From NCBI GenBank assembly GCA_029959085.1, contig JARWIR010000035.1:1951501-2015500 (forward strand): 64,000 bases of DNA. Direction: 5' to 3'. Below, piece by piece: positions 34,977 through 48,805 of the stretch; positions within the stretch are counted from its first letter, which is position 1; the number at the start of each line of letters is the position of its first letter. The position numbers and the translations under genes are program-made. Origin of the DNA: Nemophila menziesii. Its lineage: Eukaryota; Streptophyta; Magnoliopsida; Boraginales; Hydrophyllaceae. The notes beneath the pieces are model-generated. The model worked only from the letters and a program-made list of their open reading frames with translations. It ran no database searches and was not told where the DNA came from.

Positions 34977-37900
34977 TTAAAAGATGAAAGTGGTGATAAT
35001 AAGATTCATGAGTGAGGTTAAGACTAGAAATGTTGTCACGCTGAGAATAAGAGAAAAATTTAAGTCATAATTGTCAAGACATACCTTCCCATCATGACCA
35101 AGATTAAAGTGATATTTATACTCAGCATATCTCATGACATACTTTCCGTTGTAAATACGATTAATAGTCAATACATACCTTCACAAAGTTTCTTAAGTGC
35201 ATGATCGATTGTGATTTTTTTGATTTATTTCATTAAACCATATAAAATGGATATCTATAGGTACCTTAACTTAGCTAAAAATTCTTTTTTATAAATACGT
35301 ATGTCTTTCAACCTAAGTCTCCGTCATTCTTCAGCCTGCATAGCTTATCCCATGCTAACTAATGTATTTTAGTAGCCTCTTCTAACACTCCCCAAAAATA
35401 ATTTTGAATAATTTGGTAAATATTGTTATACACATGTATTAATTGTTTGTTGGTCTACATAGTATAGGTAGCAATAAAACTTAGTACATATTGTGACAAC
35501 GTAATCCTCCCTACAATGGTTAAAGATTGTGCTTTCTATTGTGGTGGACTCTTCTTCAAATTATTAGTTATATTTCTAAAGAATCCACTTGGGGATGTCC
35601 TGGCCCTATAATGCTAGCCGGATACGTTCCCAAGTTTATACTCAATAATATCCATAATTGTCCGATAAAAGGCCTTTGTTACCTCGTAAACATTCTTAGA
35701 GAAGTAGATGATATACTTTTTGGAAATTATTATTTATCTCGTTTCATTAGAAAAGATCTGCATAGTCTTTTTTATTATCTTAATTTTGGGCTCGGAGGCT
35801 TCTGCAAATATTATAAAAAAGTATGAGATATTGAGGCCTATGCCTATGGAGGAAAAGAGTCTTCCCTGTACCATTCTTACATAATGCCTATGTATAAAGC
35901 AAAATACAGTCCATGTAAAATACAAATATATAAGTATCAAGAGGTTCATTATGGCGAATTTCCATGAATGAAGTCCATGTCTCCCTATTCCACAAAACCT
36001 GCATAGTGTTAGAGGGAAATGGAAATATAACAAGAGACACCCAGGAAGGGGTAATTAAAACTTCCTTCTCGTGGCATATATGAACTCCCAACGTAGTTCG
36101 TTATACATTTTAGAGAGGTCAATCATAATTTATATAGATCCACGTGTTCCTATGACATTTCATATTCGATGGTCCACCTCCTACATCAACACAATGTTAT
36201 ATATGTTGTACCGACCATGGATGAAGCTACTCTAGTAAGTTCCTATACATTCATATAATAGGGTCCAAATGTGTATTCATTATAACATTCATAATTGACT
36301 TGCAAAAAAAATTAACTAGGCAGATTGGAAAAAACTGGCTCATCATTTATGGATCCATTATTTTCATACGAGATGTATAAGTGTGCTAAGGACGAAGGAC
36401 GGTAATATCCTCCACGCAATGGTCTAGCAAACAATATTAGTTAGACCCACGATATCTGAAAGAAAACTGCTAATATAAAATCTGGATCTCGTGTTTTATT
36501 TGTATTTGATTGACTAACTAACTCCAAAGACATCATCTTTCAGACTACACACAAGGAACCAAGCTTTTTCTCTCTCCAATAAATGGCATAGGGGGAAGCG
36601 TTTAGTCAAGTAAATAAGGACTATGGGTTGAGATTGATGTAGAAAAATAGTCATGAACACGTGTTTGTATAGTAAATTCATCTTCGAACAATAGTCTATT
36701 AATGTCCATGAACCTTGAACAACGATACTCTATTTTATCTTAATCGTTGAAAGGTGACAGAGGCATGTATTTTGATCTCCGGATGGATACACTCAGACTT
36801 TGATTGCTGAAACTAGTGTCTCTCTATTTGTGAAATTTTTTACTATGAGAGAGATATCGTTTTGATTATATATATCGGTCTAACACATGCTTCTTTGTCG
36901 TATTTGAGTAATTTTTGTTTTATCAAATTTTAGTGTCTTTGTGTTGTTTGGTGTATATAAATGATGTTTTGTGCAGATTAAGATGAAACAATACAAAAGG
37001 TAAATATGCATGGATAATTCTCTAGGTGATAGGGAAAACTCCAAGAACAACCCCATGATACCCCAAGGGAATTCATATTCTAATCTATCCATCTCAATAA
37101 GAAACCAATTTCGTAAGAAGAGACTCAATTAAATCCATTCCACATGTTCATACACTTTTATATATATCCACACTGGAGAAAGTACTTGTTTGTTAAATGA
37201 GGACTCGTCTCATGAGAAAGTAATCTATTAACAAATATTGATCTACCTTGTATAATGACGATTGAGGTTTATGTACAAATATATGAAAAATAGATATCTA
37301 TCTCTATACAAAGAGCTTTGCAATATCCTTATATCTGTTATTCTCGCAACTAATGTGTCTCAATTGACCCATATTGTTTGGGCTATCAGTTACATTACAG
37401 GAACAAGGTAATTAAAGTGACATTAATAGAGATCATGATGCTATTATTCATCATTAGATCGGTTAAAACCCTCAAAACATTAAATTTTATAATTTTCTAA
37501 TATTTTTGGAAGAAATATCAAATGAAGCCACATGGGCCCGAGGTTTAATCTGCATTAATGTCCCACACAACTTTTTAAACAATGTACATAGTCATTGGTT
37601 TCATAATATCAAAATTCATATCACCATTAACCACGCTGTGAAGTTAATAAATGACACGTGAAATATCATGAGTTTTTAAATATTGGAAAACTTTAGAAAA
37701 ATAGTACACGATGTCAAGCCTAGTTTTATTAGAATTTTCTAATCAATTCCAGATATAGAATATTGATTTTAATCCTTTGAATTGTAGTGTATGCATGAAA
37801 ATACTATGTATTTCTAATCTATTCTTTCCGCTTCGATCTCAAAACGACCCTTGGTTGAGCCAATAGTTCTTTATTTATTTAGTATAAAAGTTATACTTTT

Positions 37901-38893
37901 AATTGTTAACTTAGGAGTAAGGAATATTAGATAGATTACATAAGATATAGATAATCTTTTCAATTTGAATTATGTTATTTAATATCTTTTTTCTACACTT
38001 TGTAATAGCATTAGTCAATGGAAAACGTTTAAGGTGAAACCTCTTATTAACTTTTTAAAGAAGATTTTTACAACCAATATAAGTTTCAACAACAATAGAA
38101 TAACAAGACATGCTAGATATAAAGTTTTCGTCATAGAAAGTACATATTATCGTTTTTATACAAAATAGTACGATACAATACCAATGAAGAATGATCAATA
38201 TCTACTGTTTGAAGGATAATTGTCCTGGATTTAGGAAGCATAATAAATTATAAGAAAAGGGACAAAACCATTGTTAAACACTTGCTTAATTAGGTTATAC
38301 ATACTTCTTCCATTTTACCAACTAAAATTGCACCCTTTGCAGGGAATATCAGAAAAAGACATTTCAAAATGTGCATATCTTAAGAGGTTAACGTATCCAG
38401 TAATAAACCATGGAATGTCTAGGAAGATGTACACAAAATAAGATATTTTAAGATATCATCTTTCTCACCATTGGTAGGAGGCCATAAATAAAAATAAAAT
38501 AAAGACCAACCCTAATGTATGGCAACAGTATTGGAATGGATGATGTTTTTAGAGCTAAATAACCTATATAGTTAATATTATCTTTAATAATGAGATATAA
38601 ACCACTTATTTTCCCATTAAGATCACATAGCTCATCAACGACATATTAACAAGTTTAGCAAAGCTTTGCAAATAATTTTTGCTTACTTTAAAAAATAAAC
38701 TGTGTGTATCTGTATGGTGGAGCAAACCGACACCCAACATGCATGCTTTTTTTAATGGTGTATCGAAATGGGAAACCATATAAGAGTTTTTCTCCCTATT
38801 AAAACAATAAGGGGGAATATGGATTTTCCTATTAATTGGAAAATTTGCTTCTTCAGCTCTCTCAAGCATAACTTCAGATTCTCTTCTTTGCAA
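34977..38893 (-). mobile_element. L1-type LINE ORF2 relic b
   Basis: On the minus strand, in L1 order: short upstream frame MQRRESEVMLER (38893); shortened endonuclease remains (about 38,420-38,270); pre-RT and fingers (37,860-37,480) with WDINAD then GPCGF; a long interruption; RT motif B as NEPLDTYIFVFYMD (about 35,960-35,900, canonical form GxRQGDPLSPYIF); FAEAS-type motif as IFAEASEPKIKIIKKTMQIFS (about 35,815-35,740); YLSKNV-like and GKYLG-like remains; thumb words resembling AGRITL..SVL; then WD-L-PK-GGLG and finally the 35171-34977 frame (KYVMRYAEYKY). Stops and shifts are everywhere. It would have encoded the enzyme for target-primed reverse transcription. RNase H and the poly(A) tail were not identified. 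Confidence 0.88.
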
Positions 38894-40235
38894 ATACTAA
38901 AATAATTTATTCCAATGTATATCACTATCAAAAAACTCACACCATTCCCTATATTAGTACTTCGATTATTTTATGGGAAATCAAGTCCTACAACTAAGGT
39001 ATTAGAAGAAAAAAAAATTGTTAGATAAACGTTATAATCGAAAGTGGAGTTTTTTGTGTTATTTAAGGTCATTCTGTGGGAACAACTATAGCTACTGGAG
39101 TTATTATCGCATCGTTGTGAGATTTATGTATTTGACTTATTTGAATACATCATGACTCTTATTTTTTTTTAATTTTGTGTATTCGTGTTTTTTCAAAAAC
39201 ACATAATCAATATTATCATTTGCATAATTAATGTGATTGTTTCTACTGTAGACCATATACACGTACTAGTCGAGAGTTCAGATCCAGCACATGGTCATTT
39301 AATAGTCGATATTATACTTTACAACACGATTTAGTCATTAGCATTTTTGCTTTTCCTCATTTTAGGTACAAAGAATTCCCAAATTCACTCGTCATTTTAG
39401 TTGATAAGGTAAATCATCTCATCCCTTGATGTTTCTATTTATTTGATTTTGAATTTTATTTCTTGTATAGAAATGTTAAGTACTATGTCCGAACTAATAG
39501 CTCTTCACATTTCCAATTTTCTTGCTAGACTTTTCGAATATCAATTAAAGTTTCTAAATGGTTCTTAACGTTCTAGTGTAGTTGCAAAACTTACACATTG
39601 TAATATTTATTGAAATCTGCTAGATGCTACAACTCATTACTTAATGCACAGAAAATTATCAATGATTTTAAAGATATTTAAAGTTTCATAATTAAACAAA
39701 AAGAGAAAAACATAGAGAACTAGTATATATGGCCCGCCTAGTTTTCAAACTTTTAGTCGATTGTATTATAGGGCTTTAATTGTTTACTTTGATTCGGCCC
39801 AAGTTTATAGTATAGATTGTTAAATTCACTTTAGCTAGTAGGGTCCGAACGGAAAAGTAAAAGGTGGACACAATTAGGTCCTCCATAATATAGAAACCCT
39901 TCTTTTTGATACATCAGATTCTCTACACCATAACTTTAGCTATAGACAAATTCTCTCCACATCTTCTTAATAAACTAACAACAATATCATTAGACAATTT
40001 AGAATCACCTAGAAGACGATAAAAAATGATGCGATTTGGAATTATTAGTCATATATTATTGACTTATAGTTTCTTATGTACATCAAAATGATAGATGGTC
40101 ATGTCATTTCATCTTCTATAACTACTATTTTCAAGTACTTGGTCTCATGTTGATTCAGGTAAACATATTAACATAAATATCAAAATTGAAATTTGTTATA
40201 CAATATTTACAATGAATCTATGATGAGAAAATATT
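36660..40235. repeat. Tandem repeat unit, third copy (upstream part)
   Basis: Landmarks recur in order: 'gaaactagtgtctctc' (36,810), 'cccacacaac' (37,560), 'accattggtag' (38,470), 'acccaacatgcatgc' (38,735), 'gctactggagttatt' (39,091), 'tagaccatatacac' (39,250) and 'aacataaatatcaaaatt' (40,170). After 40,235 the copy leaves the pattern of the others and runs into inserted or unique sequence. The part 38.95-40.2 kb holds no gene I can support. Confidence 0.8.
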
Positions 40236-41045
40236 CAATTTAAAATATTAGATATTAGAATATTTAAAATATTAGATATTAAAATATTTACCGTTGGTCA
40301 AGGTTACTTATTTTTTAGGTATTAGATTACGAATAATTATCAAACTATCACTATAAATATTCATCAACTAGTCCATTTAAAATTTATCTAAGATGATCTC
40401 CATTCTTTCTACATTAATCTTCATTCTTTATTCTCTCAAATTTAGAATAAAGATTTACATAAACTTACTGGATGGAAATTATATCTTATATTTAGTGAAA
40501 TATTTATAACTAGACATATAACATAATTTAAAATATTATGATTTATTCAATTGAAAAAATTTATATGGGATCCACATATATCTTCCCTTTTTTTAAACGT
40601 TTATTCTCTAATATATAGATTTTCTTATATTGTCTCTATATATTTTAAGTAAATCGTATACACACTCTAGGAATGTGTAATAAGCATAAAGATGTCAAAA
40701 TTAATATTCAATTTTTTTCTACAATTACTAAATTGTGAGGATGTTTTAAAAAACTAAGATGATAAATTTATATTTTCTATCTTTGTATGAGTTAGTAATT
40801 CAATTTTAAGAAGTTTTTTTCACAGTGACTTTTCCTCAAATAAATTAATTTCTTCAAATCAAGCTTATCCTTACAAAACAATTCAACCAAAATAGCACTT
40901 TATTAACCTACTATTGTTTTTCTTTTTCACAAATACAAATTACATGAAATTAGATAAACACAAATCTTAAGATGAAATTCTTTAGCGGTAGATAAATATA
41001 ATGTAGCATCTTTGTTCCACCATAACAAGTGTATGAATTGTGCAG
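40236..41045. other. Unique AT-rich stretch before the B3 pseudogene
   Basis: Short repeats of 'atattagatattaaaatattta' occur at 40,235-40,300. Otherwise the sequence is AT-rich and non-coding. No first exon with a clear start codon for the B3 gene was found here. The region is absent from the neighbouring unit at 50.6 kb. Confidence 0.5.
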
Positions 41046-42184
41046 GCTATTCCGGCAACATTTTGCTAAAAATAAGGAGGGTAAGTTTATGGGCAATGTG
41101 CTCCTTGAGGTTAAGATGCAAAAAACATGGGAAATAAGGTTCTACCCATGTGCATATGTCGTTTTCATTAAATATGTATGGAAAAACTTTGTTTAAGAAA
41201 AATTTACTCAAATAAAATGACATCGTGGTATTCACATACAAAGGAACAATGGGAGGTAAGACATATTTTAAAGTTTGGTTGTTTAATGAAGAGATATTAT
41301 GCATGCGAGAATTTTCACATGGTAAACGACATGTGGTCAACGGGAGGAATCAAATTTAGAGAAGGAGACTATTGAACAAGAACCTCCATCAAGCTATATC
41401 ATGATGCAAGATCACGAGCACATAGCTGAGCCTGAACCTGAGTTCGAGCCTGAGGAAAGTCGTGAGTGGACTGAAGTAAAGATAACGAAAAAGAATACAA
41501 ATTCGATTAGAAAATACCATAAATGGGTCAAACAAGTAAGTATTAATGATAATTAAATTTACTCATTGAACTGTTAATTTACTTTATTTAAATATGATAG
41601 CGTACGAAGACTTATAGATAATTATCATTTTCCTATATGCAAGGTGGTTCAAAATTTTTGGTTCAAATGAGCGATTCATGCATAGCTTCTCGAAGTTTGT
41701 TCATCACGAAAGAAGAGAATGAAAAAGCTAATCAAAGGAACATATAGCTACTTTGAGAGATTCACTCATACTTGTCATGAAAGCTTTAAATGTACAAACC
41801 AGTTACTAGTTGGTAAGAAACTTCATATTTCTAGTATTTCATGTTCAACAAGTTTAATAGCTTGCTAACTAAAAAATTGAGTAATTATTTGTGCAGAGTA
41901 TTCCTGCAAAATGGGTAAAAGGTAGTATATCTTCAATGATATAGGATATAACTTTGATATATAAAGACAAATGTGATTTCGATGTATGTCTACTAGACAA
42001 CTAGTTAGAGGAGTATCGAAACCATAGATATCTGGGAATTTAGCATAGTCAGAGTTGGAGTTGGGGAAGAGGTGATACCCAAGACACCATCACCAGCACC
42101 AGCACACAGCCATCGAAACCTCCACCTCCCAAGCTCTTCACAAAGACAACGAACAGCATAAGAAAGCCCGGAAGAATCATTTAG
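41046..42184 (+). pseudogene. B3-domain (REM-type) transcription factor pseudogene
   Basis: B3 domains bind DNA in plant nuclear regulators; the REM group usually has several. After an acceptor 'gaattgtgcag' at 41,045, the plus strand reads AIPATF, then with a one-base slip AKNKEGKFMGNVLLEV and MQKTWEIRFYP, then WKNFV. A further slip leads to NDIVVFTYKG and FKVWLFNEE. This is the B3 order of strands, with the conserved W, F and D-x-x-V-F positions. An acidic linker follows (EPEPEFEPEE) up to a donor 'caa|gtaagt' at 41,536. A further exon after 'tttgtgcag' (41,896) reads SIPAKWVKGSIS, the start of a second B3 domain, and the gene ends with a proline/lysine-rich tail (KPPPPKLF) at TAG near 42,184. 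At least three frame shifts and several stops make it dead. No first exon was found. Confidence 0.8.
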
Positions 42185-43430
42185 TAGAGTAATTCGACAG
42201 GAAATATGGATGATTAGATATTTGATGATGTCTTTGTTTTGAATTATATCTGGTAGATCAACTTCTTTTGTAACTCAAGACCTTTCTACTATCGATAGTG
42301 GAACTCTTACTTTTTGTAAATTTACAATATTAAGGATTGTGTTGATTATAACTGAATTAAGTTTTTTTTCACTAATTTCGTGTGTATGTATGAAACTCCA
42401 TTATACAAAGACCCAAACAAACTCACAAAATATTTCTCACAAAAATAATGTAAATATAATAAGGAAAACAATTAAATAAATATAATATTACACAATACAT
42501 CATTAAACAAAAAATTATTTTATAATGGATTTAGTAAATTAAAAAATTATTTGAAACTCAAATTTAAGATAAAGTTAATAATTTTACAAAAACAAAATAT
42601 CGAAAATAAATTATATAAATTGGAATTTAACAACTATTAACATAGTTTGAACTCTAAATTTTGTGTATTACCCTATTTAAATTCTAAATCTTGTGCAAGA
42701 AAAATGTACGGTTAAAATAAGAAACTAATATAGTTACATTAATTTAATTATTTAAATCGTGATAAATACACATACATACATCTATGTGATGGAGAGTTCA
42801 GAAAACAACAAAAAATTAGAAATCCAAAACATCACTAGACTCATAAGGTCAAACCTCTTTCGTTACCCTAATATGTATTTTTGCCATTACATTTATGATC
42901 TTTTTTAAGTTAAAAATATTTTTAATCCGGTTATTCAATATAAAATCTCTGAAAATTTCATTGTCCTCGTAACCGTTCATGTTCAATATCTTTATTATTC
43001 AATAGCTTTAATTCTATTTCAACCTTCCAATAAGATAGTTATTAATGAAATAAAAAATTAAATATTTCTTTCTATATATATTATATTAGATCTTTATTTT
43101 ATTAATATTTCTTAATAATTTTTTTGTTTTTGATCATTTACAAAAATATAGTACATTCGTACATAGATAATGAGAGACATCTTATTAATATGAGTAAATA
43201 CACTATTTATTCTTGAACTATTATCTGTATGTAAATTTTTACCCTATTTTAAAAAACGTGTTAATTTACAATTTGTGCTTGATTATCTCATACTAACAGA
43301 TTTTGTCCAATTTTTTCGTTAGTTTTTTTATTAAATTATTTTTAATTAATTTAAATATTTGTTTTGACCTATAAATTTAATAAAACTGAAAATTTACCCC
43401 TAAGTTAATATTTTATTTTACAAACCCCTC
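42185..43430. other. No recognised feature
   Basis: Very AT-rich sequence (long A/T runs at 42,440-42,760 and 43,040-43,160) without a supported gene; it is the 3' flank of the B3 pseudogene. Confidence 0.5.
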
Positions 43431-43990
43431 TTCTATTCTCCATGCAACTCACCGGATTCATCTATTCACTCACCCAACCCATCTCTTCTCAATGCAACTC
43501 TACTTGTTATTCTTGAACTAGAGTCACTATTCCACTGCATTTGAAAGATGTTTAGAATTCGGCTTATTCAATGTTGAATTGAAATCTGTGTGGAGCAAGA
43601 TAAAAGAAGTTTAGATATCATATTGGATTCTTTTATCTGGGATATAACATACAAATATGGAACTTTAATTGGAATTGTGATAGGAATCCTCATCAGAAGG
43701 AATGAATAATGGGTTTTGAGTATCTTTAATATTATATTAATATAGAGAATCAAGATATCTTGTGAAGTTAGAAGAAAGTATATTGATATAGATGTGGAAG
43801 TTGTTGAAAGTTTAATTGCTTCAACTTTTGCATTTAAATATTATGTTGTTAGAAATGTTTTAAAACATTCTATATTATTATTCTTAAATAAGGTAATCTG
43901 CCTTGTTTATCTAAAGGTAATTTTCTTTGACTTACGTTTGAATGGTGTTTTCTTCCACTACTAATCCTACATCATCCAAAGTTGTTTCTT
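43430..43990. repeat. Third copy of the CT-rich part of the 1.5-kb repeat
   Basis: The words 'ctattctccatgcaactcacc', 'ttcggcttattcaatgt', 'agaagtttagatatcatattg' and 'cttacgtttgaatgg' match 4,290-4,900 and 5,800-6,410 in order. This copy has deletions. It places the CT-rich block between the 'aacataaatat' landmark and the MITE-like segment in the ancestral unit. Confidence 0.75.
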
Positions 43991-44907
43991 GTTGTTGGGT
44001 GTATCCCATTTAGAATGTATTTGTACCGTGGGTCGAGGCTTAGTTTTTTTTTGTTATAAGGTCTGAGAAAGTTGTAAAGAAAACGAGATGTTGATCCATT
44101 TTAATAAAATTTAGATTGGCCGATAAAAAAAAGGACCATATACGGGTCATAATTTGTATTGTGAAATTCAAATTTATCGTTTTCACACTAACAATCTCTA
44201 AAGGAATACTTTTTCTTTTAAGCTTAGTTAACAAAAGCAGAAAACAAATGTGGCAAAATTATATGAAGTATTTTAAAGGGGTATATACTCACTTTAAAAG
44301 CTTTTTCAGAAACACTCTCATGGTGTTGCACCTAAAAGTGTCTTTAAAGGATCTAAAAACATTTTTAATGTTTTTTCAAGATGAGCATATGTGGTGATTC
44401 TTTTATTAGAAATTCTTCTATAAACACAACAGACTGAAAATACTTCCCAGTACGCAATCCAAATTATAATGAACAAACCTTTCTATTTATGGATTGTTGC
44501 TCTTAAATTCCTTTATGACAAGATTGTTATCTTCAAAAGTGGCTTGATTTTAATTATTAACATGAATAGTAAGAGGGACTTCAATATATAAAGTAGTGGA
44601 TATTCTATCATAAAATTTCCATTTAGGGATCTAACCTTACACTAGTCTTATTTTGGTTTTCGATTAGTGAGTTTCTATATTTTCTAATGAAAGACAAATT
44701 TCCAGTCCACGACAACCCTACACTATACACTAAATCCTCTTTTCTAGAACAAAAAATGTAAAAAAGTAAAATGCTTTAAGTACATGGTCAAATATAGTCA
44801 TCTCAGCTCTAAAAATCCAATCTCCCATTAAAAACTAGTGCATAGAGTTTAATCTTACGATAAATTAGAAAAAATAAATCAACAATAAGAAACATTTATG
44901 ACTTTCA

Positions 44908-47900
44908 TTAGTATAAAGGTGTTGGGCAGAAAACTGTCATGGTGTTAGTGTTAAAAAGATGAAAAGGGTGATAATAAGATTCATGAGTAAGGTCAAGACT
45001 AGAAATGATTTCACGATGAGAATAAGAGAACAATCCAAAGCCATCACTGTCGAAACATAGTATCCCATCATGACCAGGATCAAATTGATATTTATACTCA
45101 GTGTACCTCATGACATACTTTCCATAGTGACTAGGATTAATAGTTAATACATAGCTTCACAAAGTTTTTGCATTCTCCGACTGTGAATTTTTTTAATGCA
45201 TTAAAAAATATGAAAGGGATATCTCTAGGTACCTTAACATAGCTAGAAATTCTTTTTTATACGTATGTCTTTCAACCCAAGTCCCCGTCAGTCTTCTGCC
45301 TTCATAGCTTATCCCATGCCAACAAATATAATTTACTAGCCTCTTTTAACACTCCCGAAAAATAATTTTGAACAATGTGGTCAGTATTGTTATACACATG
45401 TAAAAATAGTTTCATGGTCTACATAGTATAGGTGAAAATAATACATAGTACAGATTGTGATAACGTAATTTTCCATACCATGGTTAGAGTTTTCTCTTTC
45501 TATTATGGTGGACTCTTCTTCAGATTATAAGTGATATTCCTAAAGAATCCCTTTGGCGATGTCCTGTGCCTATAATGCTAGCCAAATACTTTCCCAAGTT
45601 TATACTCAAGAATATCAATCATTGTCCAATAAAAGGCCTTTGTTTCCTCGTAAACATTCTTAGAGAAATAGATGATATACTTTTTGGCACTTATTTTTTG
45701 ACTCGTTTCATTAGAAAATATTTTCATAGTCTTTTTTATTATCTTAATTTGGGGCTTGGAGGCCTTTGCAAATAACATCATGAAGTATGATATATTGAGG
45801 GCCTACGCCTATGGAGGCAAAGAGACTTTCGTATACCCTTCTTACATAATGCCTATGTATAAAGCAAAATACAGTCCATGTACAATACAAATATATAGGT
45901 ATCAAGAGGATTATCGTGGAAATTCCCATAAATGAAGTCCATGTTTCCCTATTCCACAAAACCTGCATAGTGTTAGAGGGAATAGCAATATAATAAGAGA
46001 TACCCATGAAGGGGAAATTGAAACTTCCTTCTCGTGTCATATATGAACTCACAACGAAGTTCGTTATTTATTTTAGTGAGATCAATCATAATTTATATAG
46101 ATAATAGTGCTCCTATGTCATTTTATATTTAATGGTCACCTCATGCATCAACACTTTGTTATATATGGTGTACAGACAAGAGATGAAGCTTTTCTAGTAA
46201 GTTCGTATACATTCATATAACAGAGTCCAAAATGTATTCATCACCATTTATAAGTGTGAGAAGTATAAGTGTCATATTACGTTGGACGGTAATATCCTTC
46301 AAGCAATGTTCTAGCAAAACAAAATAGTTTGCCCACGACAACCGAAAGAAGACTATTAACATAAAACCTAGATCGTGAGTTTTATTTGTATTTGATTGAC
46401 GAACTGACTCCCAAGTCTCTTAATCTTTCAGACTAGACACAAGGAACTAGGATTTTTCTCTCTCCAATAAATGGCATATGGGCAAGCGCTTAGTCACCTA
46501 CATAAGGATTTTGGATTGATTATAGTGTAGAAAAATAATCATGAACACGTGTTTATAAAGTAAATTCACTTTCGAACAATCGTCTATTAAGGTCCATTAA
46601 CCTCGAACAACGATACTCTTTTTTATCTTAATCCTTGACAGGTGATAGAGGCATGTATTTTGATCTTACAAATTATTAAACTTAGACTTTTATAGCTGAA
46701 ACTAGTGTCTCTCTATTTGTGAAAATATCTACTATAAGAGAGATGTCGTTTTGATTATATATCTCGGTCTAACACATGCTTCATTTTTTCGTATTTGAGT
46801 AATTTTCATGTTATCAAGTTTTTAGTGTCTTTGTGTTGTTTGGTCTATATAAACGAAATTTGGTGCAGAATAAAAATGAAACAATATAAAAGACAAATAT
46901 GAATGGATAAACTATATGATTAGGCATACACCAAGAAAATTTAAAGATAACCCAAGGAATATCATATTCTAATCTATCCATCTCAGTAAGATACCATTTT
47001 CGTAAGAAGAGACAAAATGAAATCCATTCCAAATGTTCATTTACTTTTATACATATCCACATTGGAGAGAGTACTTGTTTGTTAAATAATATCTCGTCTT
47101 ATGAGAAAGTAAGATGTTACCATATACAGATCTACCGATTGAGGTTCATGTACATAAATATGAAAAATATATATCTATCTCTTTACAAAGAGCTTTACAA
47201 TGACCTTATATGTGAAATTCTCCCAACTAAAGTGTCTCAATTGACCAATATTTTTTGGGCTATCAAGTACTGGAACAAGGTGATTAAAGTGAGATTAATA
47301 GAGATCATGTTTCTATTATTCATCATTAGATCGGTTAAATCCCTCAATATGGTTAAATTTTATTATTTTCCAATATTTTCAGAAGAAATATTTAATGAAA
47401 CCACATGGGCCCGTGGTTTAATCTGCATTTATATCCCACATAACTTTTCTAACAATGTACATGGTCATTGGTTTCATAATACCAAAATTGTTATTACCAT
47501 TGACCAATCCGTGAACTTTATAAATGACACGTGAAATATCATGTGTGCATATATATTGGAAAACATTAGAAAAATAGTTTGTGATGTCATGCCTAATTTT
47601 ATTAGAATTTTCTAATCAATGCCAATCATATAATTCCAGTCATAAAATATTAGTTTTAATCCTTTGAGTTTAGTGGATGCATGAAAATACTTTGTATTTC
47701 TAATTTCCAAGAATTATCTTTTTATTCTTTCATCTCTGAGCTCAAGACGACCCTTCCTTGAGCTAATACTTCTTTAGTTATTTAGTATAAAATTTATACT
47801 TACCTAAATAATCTTTTCATTATGAAATATGTTATTTAACATCTTTTTTTAACACTCTGTAATAACACTAGTCAAGGGAAAACATTTCAGGTGAAACCTC

Positions 47901-48805
47901 TTATTACCTTTTTCAAGAAATTTTTTACAACCAATGTAAGTTTCAACAACTATAGAATAACAAGACCTGCCAGATATAAATATTTTGTCATAAAAAGAAC
48001 ATATTATAGTTTTTATCAAAAATAGTACGATACAAGACCAACGAAAATTACCAATATCTACGGTTGAAAGGAGAGTTTTCTAGGATTTGGAAAGCATAAT
48101 AAATTATAAAAAATAGACTAGACCATTGTTAAACAATTGCCTAAATAGTTTATACATACTTCTTCCATTTTACGAAGAAAAATTTCACCCTTAAAAGGGA
48201 ATATCAGACAAAGACATTTCATCAATAAAATTAGTAAAAATGTGCAAATTTCACCCCTTAGTCGCAACCCTTTCAATTTTTTAGATGGATATCTTAAGAA
48301 GTTAAAGTATTCAGTAATATGCCATGGAATGTCTAGGAAGATGTACATAAAACAAAATATTTTAAGATATCATCTTTCTCACCATTGGTAGGGGGCCATA
48401 AACAAAGAAAATAAAGACCAACCCTACAGTAGCGATAAAACTATTGGAATGGATGATGTTTTTAGAGCTAGAAAATCTATTCAATTAACATTATCTTTTA
48501 TAATGAGAGATAACCCACTTCTTTTCCCATTAAGATCCACATAGGCCATCAACGACATATTAACAAGTTTAGTAAAGTTTTCCAAATAATTTTTGCTTAA
48601 TTTAAAAAATTAACTGTGTATCCATGTATGGTGGCACAAACCGACATCCAACATGCATGCTTTTAACAACGGTGCATTGAATTGGAAAATCATAGGGGAG
48701 TATTATCCCTTTTAAACAATAAGGGGGAATATGGATTTTCCTATTAATTGGAAATTCCGCTTCTTCAACTCTCTCTAGCATAATTTCAAATTCCCTTCGT
48801 TGCAA
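44908..48805 (-). mobile_element. L1-type LINE ORF2 relic c
   Basis: This is the most complete relic. On the minus strand it has: the upstream frame MQRREFEIMLER at 48805; the endonuclease at 48,348-48,118 (FLRYPSKK, then in another frame NFIDEMSLSDIPF); the pre-RT motif near 47,740-47,690; fingers at 47,530-47,340 (WDINAD, GPCGF, KYWKIIKF); motif B at about 45,985-45,900; the FAEAS-type stretch and KIIKKTMKIFSNET with KKYIIYFSKNV (45,781-45,640); thumb and WD-L-PK-GGLG remains to about 45,290; and the 45111-44908 frame (MRYTEYKYQFDPGHDG). The segment between fingers and motif B is about 1.3-1.4 kb, where plant L1 normally has roughly 0.5 kb. It is dead by many stops. The plus-strand frame at 47079-47534 (151 codons) is a shadow of the fingers region. 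Confidence 0.9.

Noticed and set aside
47079..47534. 151-codon plus-strand frame with related frames at 574 and 55,178
   Set aside because: The opposite strand carries the L1 fingers motifs (WDINAD, GPxGF, KYW) in the right order; the plus frames are shadows kept by homology.
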